A stretch of DNA of 64,000 nt from JBCCQH01 sp039024435 (lineage in GTDB: Bacteria; Bacteroidota; Bacteroidia; J057; JADKCL01): contig JBCCQH010000021.1 of NCBI GenBank assembly GCA_039024435.1, positions 14,944 to 78,943 of the forward strand. Reading direction: 5' to 3'. The notes beneath the pieces are model-generated. The model ran no database searches. It was not told the DNA's origin and saw nothing but the letters and a program-made list of their open reading frames with translations. Below are positions 35,834 through 45,213 of this stretch, piece by piece (the first letter of the stretch is position 1; each line of letters opens with the position of its first letter). Made by a program: the position numbers and the translations under genes.

Positions 35834-36658
35834 CTAGCCCAGCCCCATCTGCTGCTTCATCATCGCCATATACGCGTCGTCATCCAACTGCTTGCGGGCG
35901 GCGATGACTTGCTCGGCATCCGCCCCGGCAATGTAGCGGAGCTGGTCTTTGCCGTCGGTGGCCGCCTCGTAAATCTTTTCCGCCACGAGGAGGGGCTCAG
36001 AACCCTGGTTGGCCGACTGCTGCATTCCCTGCATGACCTTCTGCAAGAACTCACCGTACTCTTCCATGCTGGGGTCTACGTGGAGGTTTTGCCGCACCGT
36101 GGCTTCAAAGTTCGTATTGATTATGCCCGGTTCGATCAATTTTACCCGGACGCCGATCGCTTCCAATTCAAACGACAGCGCTTCGCTCAAGCCTTCCACC
36201 GCAAACTTGGAGCCGTGGTACAGGGCGCCCAGCGGGAAGGTGATCTTCCCGCCCATGGAGGAAATGTTGATGATCGTGCCCGCACCGGCTTTCCGCATCG
36301 GCGGAATGACATGCTTGGAGACCAACAAAGTGCCGATCACATTGACGTCAAATTGCTGGCGAATGGCCCGCTCGGGAGTGGCTTCGAGGATGCCGTAACC
36401 GCCGTAGCCAGCATTGTTGAGCAGCACGTCAATTTTCCCAAAGCGGTCTACCGTTTGGGCCACCGCCGACTGGATGGTCGCTTCCTGGGTGACATCGCAC
36501 GCGGTCACGAGGACATTTTCTAGGGCATTCAGTTCAGTATCCGCTTCCGGATGGGCCCGCACCGTAGCGGCGACATTCCAACCGCGTTCCTGGAAATATT
36601 GGGCGGTCATGCGCCCGATTCCGGTACTGCAACCGGTGATGAAGATTGTCTTTTTCAT
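35834..36658 (-). CDS. SDR family NAD(P)-dependent oxidoreductase
   Basis: The 274-residue protein has the classical short-chain dehydrogenase motifs: TGCSTGIGR near residue 8 for cofactor, LLNNAGYGG near 82, a Ser in INISSMGG and YHGSK near 160 as the catalytic Tyr/Lys. An Arg after the second strand favours NADP. The substrate cannot be assigned. It lies beside an ALDH gene on the same strand, with a dispersed repeat between them. Confidence 0.93.
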   Translation of the reverse strand: MKKTIFITGCSTGIGRMTAQYFQERGWNVAATVRAHPEADTELNALENVLVTACDVTQEATIQSAVAQTVDRFGKIDVLLNNAGYGGYGILEATPERAIRQQFDVNVIGTLLVSKHVIPPMRKAGAGTIINISSMGGKITFPLGALYHGSKFAVEGLSEALSFELEAIGVRVKLIEPGIINTNFEATVRQNLHVDPSMEEYGEFLQKVMQGMQQSANQGSEPLLVAEKIYEAATDGKDQLRYIAGADAEQVIAARKQLDDDAYMAMMKQQMGLG

Positions 36659-36683
36659 GGGATATTTAGAATGAGGTTAATAG

Positions 36684-36840
36684 GCGGTTTAAATTTAATT
36701 CTGCGATTTTGCTCTGGCATCTTTTTCCGCCCCTCTTCCGCTATTTTCTCGCCCATAGCTTTGGCTATGGACTCCAAAATGAGCTTCGACGGACAAAAAA
36801 ATCTGCACTAGCAAATTTCACAAACCAATTTTAAACCGCC
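36684..36840 (+). repeat. Dispersed repeat, longest copy (157 bp, inverted ends)
   Basis: The element begins GCGGTTTAAATT and ends AATTTTAAACCGCC, which are imperfect inverted ends, with an internal hairpin (CCATAGC/GCTATGG). Its two ends occur joined without the middle at 41179-41240; other fragments are at 21315-21377 and 43303-43325. Confidence 0.75.
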
Positions 36841-36850
36841 TCTAAGGAGA

Positions 36851-38446
36851 TTAAAAGTCTTTCCGGCGGAAGCCGTCGATGACCATTTGGCCGGCCAGTT
36901 TCGCGAAGTGTCCCCAGCTTTGGTCCACCGCGAAGTAGGAGAGGTTTTCCATCAGGTGTTCCACCCGCACCCGGTTGGTCAGTTCAAAGCTCGTTGCGTT
37001 GAAATCGTTGATGATCACCGATTTCTTCACGTTTTCAAAGTTGAAGGGATTGCCGAAGTTCCCGACGCCGGACACAAAGTCCGCGAGGTCTTCGTTGCAG
37101 CCGCCCCAGGTCAGGTAGCCGTTGAGCCAGATGTTGGGCGGGATATCATTGACGACGATGCCGCCGTAATCCAGTTCGCGGATCGCTTGGTGAATGCGGT
37201 TTTCGTGGGCGCGCAAGGTCGCATTGTCCACCAGGATCATGCAGCCCAAGGTTCCCAGCAGCTTGTGGTTGCAGAAATCCGTCGCCCGGGTCAGAAATTC
37301 GGGGGCATCTGCCGGGGTATCCAAGGCGATTTCGCTGAAAACCTGGCAGAATGCTTCGTGGGTCACGGCAAAATCATTTTCCGCAATCCCCGGAATCAAG
37401 ACAAAATCACTCGTACGGTGATTGCCTTTTTCCGGCCGCAAGACCTCCGCGGTGGGCTGTTGGGCAATAAAAGCCGCTTTGGTTTCCTGCACGCGGGGAT
37501 AGTGCTCGGAAACGGCAAAGGTTTCCTCGACGATGGCCTGGCGCAGGGCCTTCAGAAATGCTTCCCGTTGGTCCCAGTTTTTGGAAGTGATGATGGTTTG
37601 TGGACGGCCGCAAGCGGCGCCCCCGTTGAGCTTGCCCACGGAAGCCAACTGGACCGCCTGTCTTTTCAGGTCTTTGGCCGACCACTTTCCGGGGACGATC
37701 AGGCAAGGATTGTTGCCCCCACACTCGGATACTAGCGGCGCTTTGGCCGCTCTTTGGATAGCGTGGGCCACGCCGGTGGACCCGGTAAAGTAAATCGCGT
37801 GCAGCCCCTCTAGTTGGGACATCTCCCGGCCCTGATCGGCATCACAAAACGCTACGGCATGCAGATCGATCAGGGGAGCGAAAATCTTTTCCCAAATTTC
37901 GTCAGTCGCGATGTTCAATTGGTGGGGCTTGTGGATGACTGCCTTGTTTTCCAGGAACAGGGCCATCACCATTTCGATGGAGGAGCTGTAGTTGCCGGCG
38001 CCGGAAATGGCGATGATCCCTGCTGGTTTGTCCAGGGGATTGGTCTGTACCGGCTTGCCTTCCACGTGCAGGTAGCCCTTTTGCTTGGCCGCGACCAGCT
38101 TGTCTTTCCGGTGGATGGGAAATACGTGGATTTCGTGCAGGTCATCGGCAATTTTTTTAATGGAAAGTGGTGTGGGCATTTCCCCCTTTACCAGTGACTC
38201 ATACAGGTGGCGAATCCCCATCAAGGTATTGGCCATCGGTACGATGGTAGCGGCGATCCCTTCGGCTTTGCTGGTGGCATTCTCCCCGATCAGTTCGTTT
38301 TTCATATTGGCGTCCGCTTCCCCCAACTCCTCGGCGTAGGTCACCATGTTTTTCTGGAGGTGCTGGATGAGTTGCAATTTCTCGGGGGCGGATCGTTTTG
38401 CCCAACTTTCCGGGGTCAATCGCTGGTAAGCTTCTTGTGCTGTCAT
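36851..38446 (-). CDS. Aldehyde dehydrogenase family protein
   Basis: The 531-residue protein shows ALDH-fold motifs: KPAGIIAISGAGNYSSS near 165, YFTGSTGVA near 245, SECGGNNP near 265 and GGAACGRPQ with the probable catalytic Cys near 305. The Glu loop is SECGGNN in place of the usual ELGGKNP, so it belongs to a divergent branch. Such enzymes oxidise aldehydes with NAD(P). It is next to an AraC regulator gene (93 bp away) and an SDR gene, suggesting an alcohol/aldehyde pathway. Confidence 0.88.
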   Translation of the reverse strand: MTAQEAYQRLTPESWAKRSAPEKLQLIQHLQKNMVTYAEELGEADANMKNELIGENATSKAEGIAATIVPMANTLMGIRHLYESLVKGEMPTPLSIKKIADDLHEIHVFPIHRKDKLVAAKQKGYLHVEGKPVQTNPLDKPAGIIAISGAGNYSSSIEMVMALFLENKAVIHKPHQLNIATDEIWEKIFAPLIDLHAVAFCDADQGREMSQLEGLHAIYFTGSTGVAHAIQRAAKAPLVSECGGNNPCLIVPGKWSAKDLKRQAVQLASVGKLNGGAACGRPQTIITSKNWDQREAFLKALRQAIVEETFAVSEHYPRVQETKAAFIAQQPTAEVLRPEKGNHRTSDFVLIPGIAENDFAVTHEAFCQVFSEIALDTPADAPEFLTRATDFCNHKLLGTLGCMILVDNATLRAHENRIHQAIRELDYGGIVVNDIPPNIWLNGYLTWGGCNEDLADFVSGVGNFGNPFNFENVKKSVIINDFNATSFELTNRVRVEHLMENLSYFAVDQSWGHFAKLAGQMVIDGFRRKDF

Positions 38447-38538
38447 TGTACGTTTGATTTTGGGTACAATGCAAAGAAGCCTTGGTGGGCGGAGAGAAGT
38501 TAGGACAAAATGCAGGAGGATGCGGATAAAACGCGGAA

Positions 38539-39441
38539 TCAGTTCATTTTCCGGTATTCCAGCGGGGAGAAACCAGTTTTTGCCTTGAAAAGCCGGGAAA
38601 AATAGTTGGGCGAGTTGAAGCCCAGGTCGTAGGCGACTTCGCTGATGGTATGCTCGGTTGCCAGCAGGATATTCTTGGCCTTTTCCACCACGTATTCGTT
38701 GATGTGGTCCTTGGGCTTGCGGCCGGTTTCATTTTTGATCAGATCACTGAAATAGTGCTGGGAAAGGTGGGCCCGCTCGGCGAAATACTGGATCTCCGGC
38801 AAGCCGGACAGGGTGTTTTTTCCTTCTTTAAAATACCGCTTCAGTTCCCGCTCGAACTGGGCGATGACGTCCCGCCGTTGGCGGACCCGGGTCCGGAATT
38901 GCCGCTCGTAGAACCGGCGGCAATAGTTCAGGAGCAGTTCCAGATGGGACACGATGACCCTTTGGCTGTGGCCGTCGACCCGCTGCTCATATTCCTTTTT
39001 GATGTTGGCGACGGTAGCGTGGATGGTCGCTTCCTCATCCTCGGACAAGTGGAGCGCTTCCACAACCTCATAGTCAAAGAAAGAGTAATTTTCCATTTCC
39101 TGGCTCAGGTGGGTGTTCCGAATCAGATCGGGGTGAAAAAATAGCATCCAGCCCTGGATTTCTCCTTTTTGGAAAGCTTGAATCGCCTGATAAACCTGGC
39201 CGGGGGCGGAAAACGCCATGACCCCTTCGTCAAAATCAAATGAATTTCGCCCGTACTTGACCCCGCAACTCCGGTCTTTGAGGGAGATCATATAAAAGTC
39301 CCAAATGGCTTTGTCGCCGGTCCGGTCCTCGGGGACTTCCATTTGGGCGACATCGAGCAGTGAGATCAAAGGATACTTGGGCTTGGGAAATCCCAGGAGC
39401 GTGTGCAGTTCGCTGATGGACTTGATTCTTGTGATCGACAT
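38539..39441 (-). CDS. AraC family transcriptional regulator
   Basis: ATG at 39441 (MSITRIKSISELHTLLGF) is favoured over one at 39498. In the 300-residue protein an N-terminal ligand-binding cupin-like domain precedes two helix-turn-helix units at the C-terminus (HYFSDLIKNETG, TISEVAYDLGFNSPNYFSRL, KTGFSPLEYRKMN). It is closely similar in layout and many residues to the AraC protein at 48872-49798. It probably controls the adjacent ALDH/SDR genes; that is inferred from position. Confidence 0.93.
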   Translation of the reverse strand: MSITRIKSISELHTLLGFPKPKYPLISLLDVAQMEVPEDRTGDKAIWDFYMISLKDRSCGVKYGRNSFDFDEGVMAFSAPGQVYQAIQAFQKGEIQGWMLFFHPDLIRNTHLSQEMENYSFFDYEVVEALHLSEDEEATIHATVANIKKEYEQRVDGHSQRVIVSHLELLLNYCRRFYERQFRTRVRQRRDVIAQFERELKRYFKEGKNTLSGLPEIQYFAERAHLSQHYFSDLIKNETGRKPKDHINEYVVEKAKNILLATEHTISEVAYDLGFNSPNYFSRLFKAKTGFSPLEYRKMN

Positions 39442-39532
39442 ATCGGGCGCGTTGTTCCCGGCAAACTTCGGAAATGGAAAGGAATTTGTATAGCACAAAA
39501 CGCTGTAGTCGCCGCCATGCCGGCCCTAAGCG

Positions 39533-40309
39533 CTATTTTAACGCCGCCGCTTTGGGGTTGGCTATCAGCAGGGGCACCAACGACCAAAGGACCAAGAGGA
39601 CGAAATAGACGAATTCGGGAATGTAGAGAAACCAATTGGCCAGCAAGAGCCCCGCAACCATAATGACGTGGGCCAGAAAGGCCCAAACCAAGCCCAGAAC
39701 GATCTGCCGTTTGTAGTCGGGAATCCTTCCGCGCAGATACCGAATGAACCAGATAAACAAGGGGATAAATATGACCAATGAGGTCAGCAGTCCCGGATTG
39801 TACTGAAACTGGGAAATGCTGGCCAGGACGTGTACGACCCCGTTGACTAGGATGATGCCGGCCATGGCGATCAAGGGAAAGAGGTGCCGGGGACTGCGCC
39901 AGATCGCCAGTGATCCGACCAACCAAACCAAAGAAGTATTGATGACAAATATCGCTTCTTTGGTGAGGGGACCTTCGGGAGCATCCGGCTGCCCCAAAGC
40001 CGTGAGGATGAAATGGTTGTTGAAGTCGTAAAAGGCGTAGTAGTTCCCAAAAAGGTCGATCCAGTGCTCTTCGTATTGGTGCACGATGTAGGCGATCAGC
40101 ATCAGAAAGCCGATGAACCGAGCATTTTTTATCAATTGGGAGAGTTGATTCTCCGCCCCCAGGGAGAATCCTCCGATCAAAAGAAAGGGGACGGCATAAA
40201 TCCCAATTTTCATCCAGTGATCCATCAGAAAATCGTATTGTCCGAGGGGTAACCACAGCAGGGCAAACAGCAGGACAATACTGGCTGCAACTAGCGGAGA
40301 ATTCTTCAT
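39533..40309 (-). CDS. HXXEE domain-containing membrane protein
   Basis: The 258-residue polytopic membrane protein contains the HXXEE signature (HQYEEHW) in its third hydrophobic region near residue 77, followed by FNNHFILTALGQ and further spans (IIGFxLV- and VNGVVHVL-type). Family function is unknown, although the conserved His/Glu residues in membrane helices suggest metal binding or enzymatic activity. It lies between AraC and Crp/Fnr regulator genes on the same strand. Confidence 0.85.
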   Translation of the reverse strand: MKNSPLVAASIVLLFALLWLPLGQYDFLMDHWMKIGIYAVPFLLIGGFSLGAENQLSQLIKNARFIGFLMLIAYIVHQYEEHWIDLFGNYYAFYDFNNHFILTALGQPDAPEGPLTKEAIFVINTSLVWLVGSLAIWRSPRHLFPLIAMAGIILVNGVVHVLASISQFQYNPGLLTSLVIFIPLFIWFIRYLRGRIPDYKRQIVLGLVWAFLAHVIMVAGLLLANWFLYIPEFVYFVLLVLWSLVPLLIANPKAAALK

Positions 40310-40558
40310 GATAGTTTGCGATTGAGGATCCGGAAATCAGGACGGAAGAGGGCCACAACCGAATTTTTCGGGGATCTTCCCGAGAACGGTCTGGTCCCCC
40401 CAATCTCGTGCCGAGCCCGGATGAGCCCAGCGACCCAATTCCGAAGCTGAAGTCTGCCGGAGGCAGCGCTCCTGAGTGGGAGCCGGGGACTGGGTGATCG
40501 GAGAATTTCGACCATGCATCAATCAAGGAATCTTCGGGCAGAAAAAAATTGATCTCGG

Positions 40559-41134
40559 TTAAGACTTTCGATAACTGGCCAGAAATCGGCTGTAGCCTTC
40601 CGGGGTCATGCCCAAAAACTTGGCGATGAATTTAGCGGGAGTTCGCTTCATGATTTGGGGGTAATGGTCCAGCATGAACTGGTACTTTATGCGGGTATCA
40701 GGAATGGTTTTGATGGTCGTAAAGTTTTTGTTTTCGAGGCTGTGGGCGATGATTTTTTTTCGGATGAAGATCCCAATTGTATTCGAGTACAAAAACAGAT
40801 CGATAAACAATTCGAACGGGATCAAGATGTATTCCACGTCGGTAATGGCAATTAGATTGTCCGAGGCCACATCTTTCAGGACCGCGCTGACAATATTGGT
40901 GCTGAAGTTTCCCTCCTGGAAAAACCGGGTGACGATTTCTTTGTCGTCGTAGTTGTAGATGGAGGCCGTGACCCCTTGGGTGAGGTAGATGACATACTTG
41001 CAGGTTTCGGTTTGCCGGAAGATGGTACTTCTTTTCTTGCTGGTTTGCGGGAGCAAGTGGGAAGAGAATGCTTGCCATTCCGCTTCGGAAATGGGTACGC
41101 CCTGACTCATGATTTCCTGCTTGAATTCAATCAT
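40559..41134 (-). CDS. Crp/Fnr family transcriptional regulator
   Basis: The 191-residue protein has a cyclic-nucleotide-binding-type jelly roll (YVIYLTQGVTASIYNYDDKE, FFQEGNF) and a short C-terminal HTH-like segment (RTPAKFIAKFLGMTPEGYSRF). Proteins of this type are common single-component regulators in Bacteroidota. An alternative start eight codons in (41110) is possible. It lies 249 bp upstream of the HXXEE gene and may regulate it. Confidence 0.9.
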   Translation of the reverse strand: MIEFKQEIMSQGVPISEAEWQAFSSHLLPQTSKKRSTIFRQTETCKYVIYLTQGVTASIYNYDDKEIVTRFFQEGNFSTNIVSAVLKDVASDNLIAITDVEYILIPFELFIDLFLYSNTIGIFIRKKIIAHSLENKNFTTIKTIPDTRIKYQFMLDHYPQIMKRTPAKFIAKFLGMTPEGYSRFLASYRKS

Positions 41135-41178
41135 TTGACTTTGATTTTGGCATCAAGATGGATTTTCCGCCCTAAGAA

Positions 41179-41240
41179 GCGGTTTAAATTTAATCCTGCG
41201 ATTTTCACTAGCAAATTTCACAAACCAATTTTAAACCGCC
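41179..41240 (+). repeat. Dispersed repeat, short copy (62 bp)
   Basis: It has the same left and right ends as the copy at 36684-36840 (GCGGTTTAAATTTAAT, then CACTAGCAAATTTCAC, ending TTTTAAACCGCC) but lacks about 95 bp of the middle. Confidence 0.8.
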
Positions 41241-41391
41241 CCTAAAACGCCTTTCTAAAGTAAGCAATTGTCCTACAATCGCTAATGGGGAGTCGTTGGC
41301 AAAGGGATTCCTCCCCTAACCTCGGCGTAGAACCCCGGCTCTCTGGTACAACGGCCGTGGTAAAGTGTGGTTTATTGCGTACATTATCTAT

Positions 41392-41937
41392 ATGGAAGGA
41401 ACTGCCCCCATCGATCAAGCCGCGATCAAGGAAAATTCTGCGTTCTTAGAGTACGTCTACCGGTTAACTGCGGGGACGGAACTCACCGATGCCTTTCCGT
41501 TGAGCTTGCGCGCCATCGATGTGATTGATGTTGCGCAGTGGAAGCGAATTGGTGTAAATACCTACCAAAAGGGTAAATGGACCATTCCCACCATCCTCCA
41601 GCACCTCATTGATTGGGAACGGATTTGGGGATTCCGAGCGGTCATGTTTGCCCGGGCGGAAGGAACCATTCCCGAGGCGCACGACCAGGAAGTGATGGGC
41701 AAAAATTCGAATGCGGACGAAATTTCGATTGAACGGTTGCTCGCAGAGCTGCGGATCGTGCGCCAGTCGACGATCCTGCAGTTTGCTTCTTTTAACCCCA
41801 AAATACTCGCCACCCGGTGTCGTTTTTTCGAATATGAGATGCCACTGGATGCGATTGGCCTCACCATTGTGGCGCATCAAATCCACCATTTTCGGGTCAT
41901 CGAGGAGCGGTACGTTCCGCTAGATGGACAATTGTGA
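41392..41937 (+). CDS. DinB family protein (putative metal-dependent)
   Basis: ATG at 41392 gives 181 residues forming a DinB-like four-helix bundle. Candidate metal ligands are His in ILQHLIDWERIW near residue 70 and HQIHHFRVIEERY near the C-terminus, in the usual arrangement of the family. DinB/YfiT-like proteins are thiol-transferase or damage-inducible enzymes of mostly unknown substrate. The gene stands alone. Confidence 0.88.
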   Translation: MEGTAPIDQAAIKENSAFLEYVYRLTAGTELTDAFPLSLRAIDVIDVAQWKRIGVNTYQKGKWTIPTILQHLIDWERIWGFRAVMFARAEGTIPEAHDQEVMGKNSNADEISIERLLAELRIVRQSTILQFASFNPKILATRCRFFEYEMPLDAIGLTIVAHQIHHFRVIEERYVPLDGQL

Positions 41938-42024
41938 TTTTCCGGTCAGCCGGGCTGGGTCAAAGAAAAAATCGGCAACTGTAAATTTCCCCACAATTTT
42001 GCACCGCCACGTAGCATTGCCACC

Positions 42025-43230
42025 ATGCCGAAAAAAATAAATAAAAAATCGGATGCACCCGGGATCACTCAATTGGTCGAGGACGCGACCCTGGGCATCA
42101 CCGACTTGGTCGAAGCGCTGCACCGGCAGATACTTCACCCCCCAATGTTACCGTCCACGCCGCTTCAGGATCTGCTGCAGAGCCTGGCCGGCATCACCTA
42201 TACCCAGATTCGGCAGGGCACTCGGCTCATCAGTGGTGGTCTGGATGCGGTGCTTGGGCACTTGACCCCGCTACTCAGCAAGCTGGGGGCGGGTCCGGAA
42301 AGGGATACGTTGATCTCCGTCCTGAACGGTGTTGTGGGGGATTATTTGGAGCAAAATGCCAACCGGCTGGCGATTGAGATGCATTTGCGCTATCAGTTTG
42401 CGCCGGTACCGCTTGATCGGGACCGCCTCCTAGCTGTCTATCCCCGGATCAATGGCCATATCTTAGTGTTGGTCCACGGTTCTTGCCTGAATGATCTGCA
42501 CTGGACCCGGAATGGACACAGCCACGGGGCGGCATTGGCGGAGGAACTGGGCCAGACGCCCATTTACCTGCGCTACAATAGCGGTCGCCATATTTCCCAC
42601 AATGGAAAAAGCCTCAGTGCATTGCTGGAAGAATTGGTGCGCCACTGGCCGGTGCCGATCGAGCAACTGACCATCGTCGGCCACAGCATGGGGGGATTGG
42701 TGACCCGGAGTGCGGTGCACTACGGACAGCAAGACCAGAAATCCTGGACGAAGTACCTGGAAAAGATGGTGTTTCTCGGAACGCCCCACCACGGAGCCCG
42801 TCTGGAGCGGTTCGGAAATTTTCTGGACGTGGTTTTGGCGTCGATTCCCTACGCGCGGCCCTTTGCGCGGCTGGGCAAAATCCGGAGTGCGGGCGTGACC
42901 GATTTGCGCTACGGTAACCTCGTGGATGAAGACTGGCAAGGTCGGGATCGGTTTGCGCGGCTGGGCGATAAGCGGACATTCATTCCTTTGCCCCAATCTA
43001 CCGCTTGTTATAGCATTGCGGGCACCGTGGGGAAAGGGGAAGATCCCGACTCTGCGCTGCAAGGGGGAGATCGGTTGGTGGATGTCCGAAGCGCTTTTGG
43101 CCAGCACAAAGATTCGGCGAAAGATTTGAACTTCAAGGAAGCGCATACCTGGGTGGCGTTTGAAACCTCCCATTTAGATCTGTTGGGCTCTCCTGAGGTC
43201 TACGCCAAGTTGAAATCGTGGTTGGCGTGA
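42025..43230 (+). CDS. Alpha/beta hydrolase (PGAP1/lipase-like)
   Basis: The 401-residue protein has an N-terminal helical segment of about 140 residues before the hydrolase core. VLVHGSCLND supplies the oxyanion region and LTIVGHSMGG near residue 218 the nucleophile elbow. FLGTPHHGARL follows, as in lipase class and PGAP1-like hydrolases, and a late His (ETSHLDLL) is the catalytic candidate. No signal peptide. It likely cleaves ester bonds in lipids or small molecules. Confidence 0.9.
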   Translation: MPKKINKKSDAPGITQLVEDATLGITDLVEALHRQILHPPMLPSTPLQDLLQSLAGITYTQIRQGTRLISGGLDAVLGHLTPLLSKLGAGPERDTLISVLNGVVGDYLEQNANRLAIEMHLRYQFAPVPLDRDRLLAVYPRINGHILVLVHGSCLNDLHWTRNGHSHGAALAEELGQTPIYLRYNSGRHISHNGKSLSALLEELVRHWPVPIEQLTIVGHSMGGLVTRSAVHYGQQDQKSWTKYLEKMVFLGTPHHGARLERFGNFLDVVLASIPYARPFARLGKIRSAGVTDLRYGNLVDEDWQGRDRFARLGDKRTFIPLPQSTACYSIAGTVGKGEDPDSALQGGDRLVDVRSAFGQHKDSAKDLNFKEAHTWVAFETSHLDLLGSPEVYAKLKSWLA

Positions 43231-43633
43231 ATTTGCCGCGGTTGGCAATCCCCACCGATGGCGGAATTGCCGTCCGAAACGCAGCACCCTAACGGACAGC
43301 CCAGAATTAAATTTAAGCCGCCTCTCAGGCCCCGGATCGGTTTCGACACGGTACTTTCGCGGCCAATATCCCCTCCATAACGCAACTTTCAATCCATGGC
43401 GCTGGCAAAATCGATCTGCCGCTCACCGCTCCCAAGCCCCCGCTCGTCCAAGGGGTATATCTCGCGGGCCGTTTGGCGCTCGCCTCACGCGCACGGCACG
43501 CGACAGGGAAAAAAGTTCTGTGATTCCATGAGCGCAAGATCGAAACCGGTGAAGAGGCAGGAGAGATGGGTTGCTGTGGGGGATACATTTGCCCGGCAAA
43601 CCCGATTGATTGGCTCTGCAAGTCCACAAAGAT
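43231..43633. other. Intergenic region with repeat fragment
   Basis: The 403-bp gap between convergent hydrolase genes holds one end of the dispersed repeat at 43303-43325. I see no supported gene; the overlapping frames in it look non-coding. Confidence 0.5.
43303..43325 (-). repeat. Dispersed repeat, end fragment
   Basis: AGAATTAAATTTAAGCCGCC matches the reverse complement of the left end of the copy at 36684, in opposite orientation; the rest of the element is missing. Confidence 0.65.
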
Positions 43634-44632
43634 TTATTCTACGACCAGGTTTTGCTGCACCACGATAAAATCAAAAGCCAGTTCTTCGACCCGTTTGCCA
43701 TCTAAGGTGGCATTGAAGTTGCCGTGGCCCGCGCCGTGCAGTGTATCAAGTTTCATGACCACGCCGATTGACTCATAAATTTCTTTCAGTTCCAGCGCAC
43801 TGCTAAATGGTACAGTACTGTCGGCAGTGCCATGGGCTTTATACAATGGGGGATCATATTGGTCAAAAAAATTGATGCCATATATTGCCTCGAATGCATC
43901 TGTAACCGACTGACCTCCCCAAAAGTCAACGATCGTTTGGATTTGATATACCTGATCCAAATTGGTGCTGGAAAGCGTTGGGTCCTGACGGAGATCAATT
44001 TCTGCCGTAAAGTCATCCAAGCCCGAGACAGCGATGGCTTTCGCCGTATTGGCACCCGCGGAAGCACCACCTACGGTGATGTAGTCAGTATTGATGTTGT
44101 AGTTGTCTTTGTGGGCAACGATCCAACGCAATGCAGCTTTGGCATCTCTTTGGGCCGGATACATTGCGTTAAAAGATGCCGCATCTTCCGCCGATATCGG
44201 CAAGGAGGAAGCATAGTTGGACCATTCAGCGGGAACGGTTCCTTGGTCATCGAGCAGGCGATAGTCAATCGAAACAAAAACCCAACCTCGGGAGGCATAG
44301 AAGTCGGCAATATTTCTAATCCCCCAATCTTGTTTAGAACCATTAGCAAACGCACCGCCGTGAATAAACATGAACAGTGGCCGGTTCTCGGCTTCATTAA
44401 TCGGAGAATAGACATTTAACTTCAAAGGAATTGCCGTCGAATTCGTACTATTCAGGCTGTCGTGGCTCAGCCCCTCAGCGTACACGATATCTGCTTCAAA
44501 GTTCACGGCATACGCAGCGGTTTGCTTAACTACTGGGGTGTTTTCTTGAGCGGTTAAAACGTCGTCGTCATCTTTGTTGCAAGCATTTAAGAGCACCATG
44601 AGGGCGGCAAGTAGGATGAGTGGATTCTTCAT
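43634..44632 (-). CDS. Secreted carboxylesterase-type alpha/beta hydrolase lipoprotein
   Basis: ATG at 44632 begins a lipoprotein signal (LILLAALMVLLNAC) and gives 332 residues; upstream in-frame starts lack a signal. FIHGGAFANGS near residue 90 forms the oxyanion hole. GGASAGANTAKA near 190 has the nucleophile Ser. HGTADSTVPF and GAGHGNF supply the Asp and His. This fits HSL/esterase-like hydrolases that act on short acyl esters in the periplasm or outer membrane. Confidence 0.9.
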   Translation of the reverse strand: MKNPLILLAALMVLLNACNKDDDDVLTAQENTPVVKQTAAYAVNFEADIVYAEGLSHDSLNSTNSTAIPLKLNVYSPINEAENRPLFMFIHGGAFANGSKQDWGIRNIADFYASRGWVFVSIDYRLLDDQGTVPAEWSNYASSLPISAEDAASFNAMYPAQRDAKAALRWIVAHKDNYNINTDYITVGGASAGANTAKAIAVSGLDDFTAEIDLRQDPTLSSTNLDQVYQIQTIVDFWGGQSVTDAFEAIYGINFFDQYDPPLYKAHGTADSTVPFSSALELKEIYESIGVVMKLDTLHGAGHGNFNATLDGKRVEELAFDFIVVQQNLVVE

Positions 44633-44955
44633 CTTTGTTTTTTGTCCAATGACCGATGTATTCGTGAATGGTTTAATGTTCCGCCCACGTTGCCTCCCGG
44701 AATTGTTCCACGAAACGGTGAAATTCTGAACGAATCCCCAAAATAGGGAAGCGAATTTCGTTTGGAATTGAACCTTAATTTCACGGAAACCAAGCGCCGA
44801 AAATTCCGCAACGAGCGCAAAATCAGAGTCGTCGGGTAATCCCAACTTGCTACCCTTCGGACCGCCCGAATACAAGTAAAAAGTCCTTTCCGGAGAAAGG
44901 ACTTTGTGCAGTTCATTTTATCGAAAAGAGGAAAATAGCCGATCCAGCGACACCA
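44633..44955. other. Intergenic region with terminator
   Basis: The 323-bp gap contains the terminator at 44880-44905 for the leftward DUF6952-like gene and the AT-rich promoter side of the esterase. No gene is supported. Confidence 0.5.
44880..44905 (-). terminator. Rho-independent terminator of the peroxiredoxin operon
   Basis: AAAGTCCTTT at 44880-44889 pairs with AAAGGACTTT at 44896-44905. On the minus strand the stem ends in a run of T. It lies about 50 bp after the stop of the last operon gene. Confidence 0.85.
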
Positions 44956-45213
44956 CTACTGGTCAATCGAAGACATGACCCGCTTCATAAATCCATTCAA
45001 CGCTTCGGTTCGGGATTTTCCGGATTGAATCTCTTTTTGGACTTCAATGGCACCGTAGAGATTGGAGAGCAATTCACCGATGACATCGAGCTCGGCGTCT
45101 TTCAACCTTGGAGCCTCAGCAATTGCTTCCAGTGTTTCCACCGTTTTCCGCAAGTACTCCTCGTCCTTTTCCTCTACGAACTTGGTGAGGTGTTTAATTA
45201 TTGGCAACTTCAT
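44956..45213 (-). CDS. DUF6952-like small protein of the peroxiredoxin operon
   Basis: The 85-residue, acidic, helical protein (LPIIKHLTKFVEEKDEEYL, LDVIGELLSNLYGAIEV, EALNGFMKRVMSSID) matches the small DUF6952 family found beside thioredoxin and peroxiredoxin in Bacteroidota. Function is unknown. Its start overlaps the end of the thioredoxin gene by 20 bp, which implies translational coupling. No Cys is present, so it is not a redox carrier itself. Confidence 0.85.
   Translation of the reverse strand: MKLPIIKHLTKFVEEKDEEYLRKTVETLEAIAEAPRLKDAELDVIGELLSNLYGAIEVQKEIQSGKSRTEALNGFMKRVMSSIDQ

Noticed and set aside
43325..43668. Overlapping frames on both strands in the gap between hydrolase genes
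   Set aside because: Neither translation has a family motif, signal peptide or convincing start, and the strands conflict.
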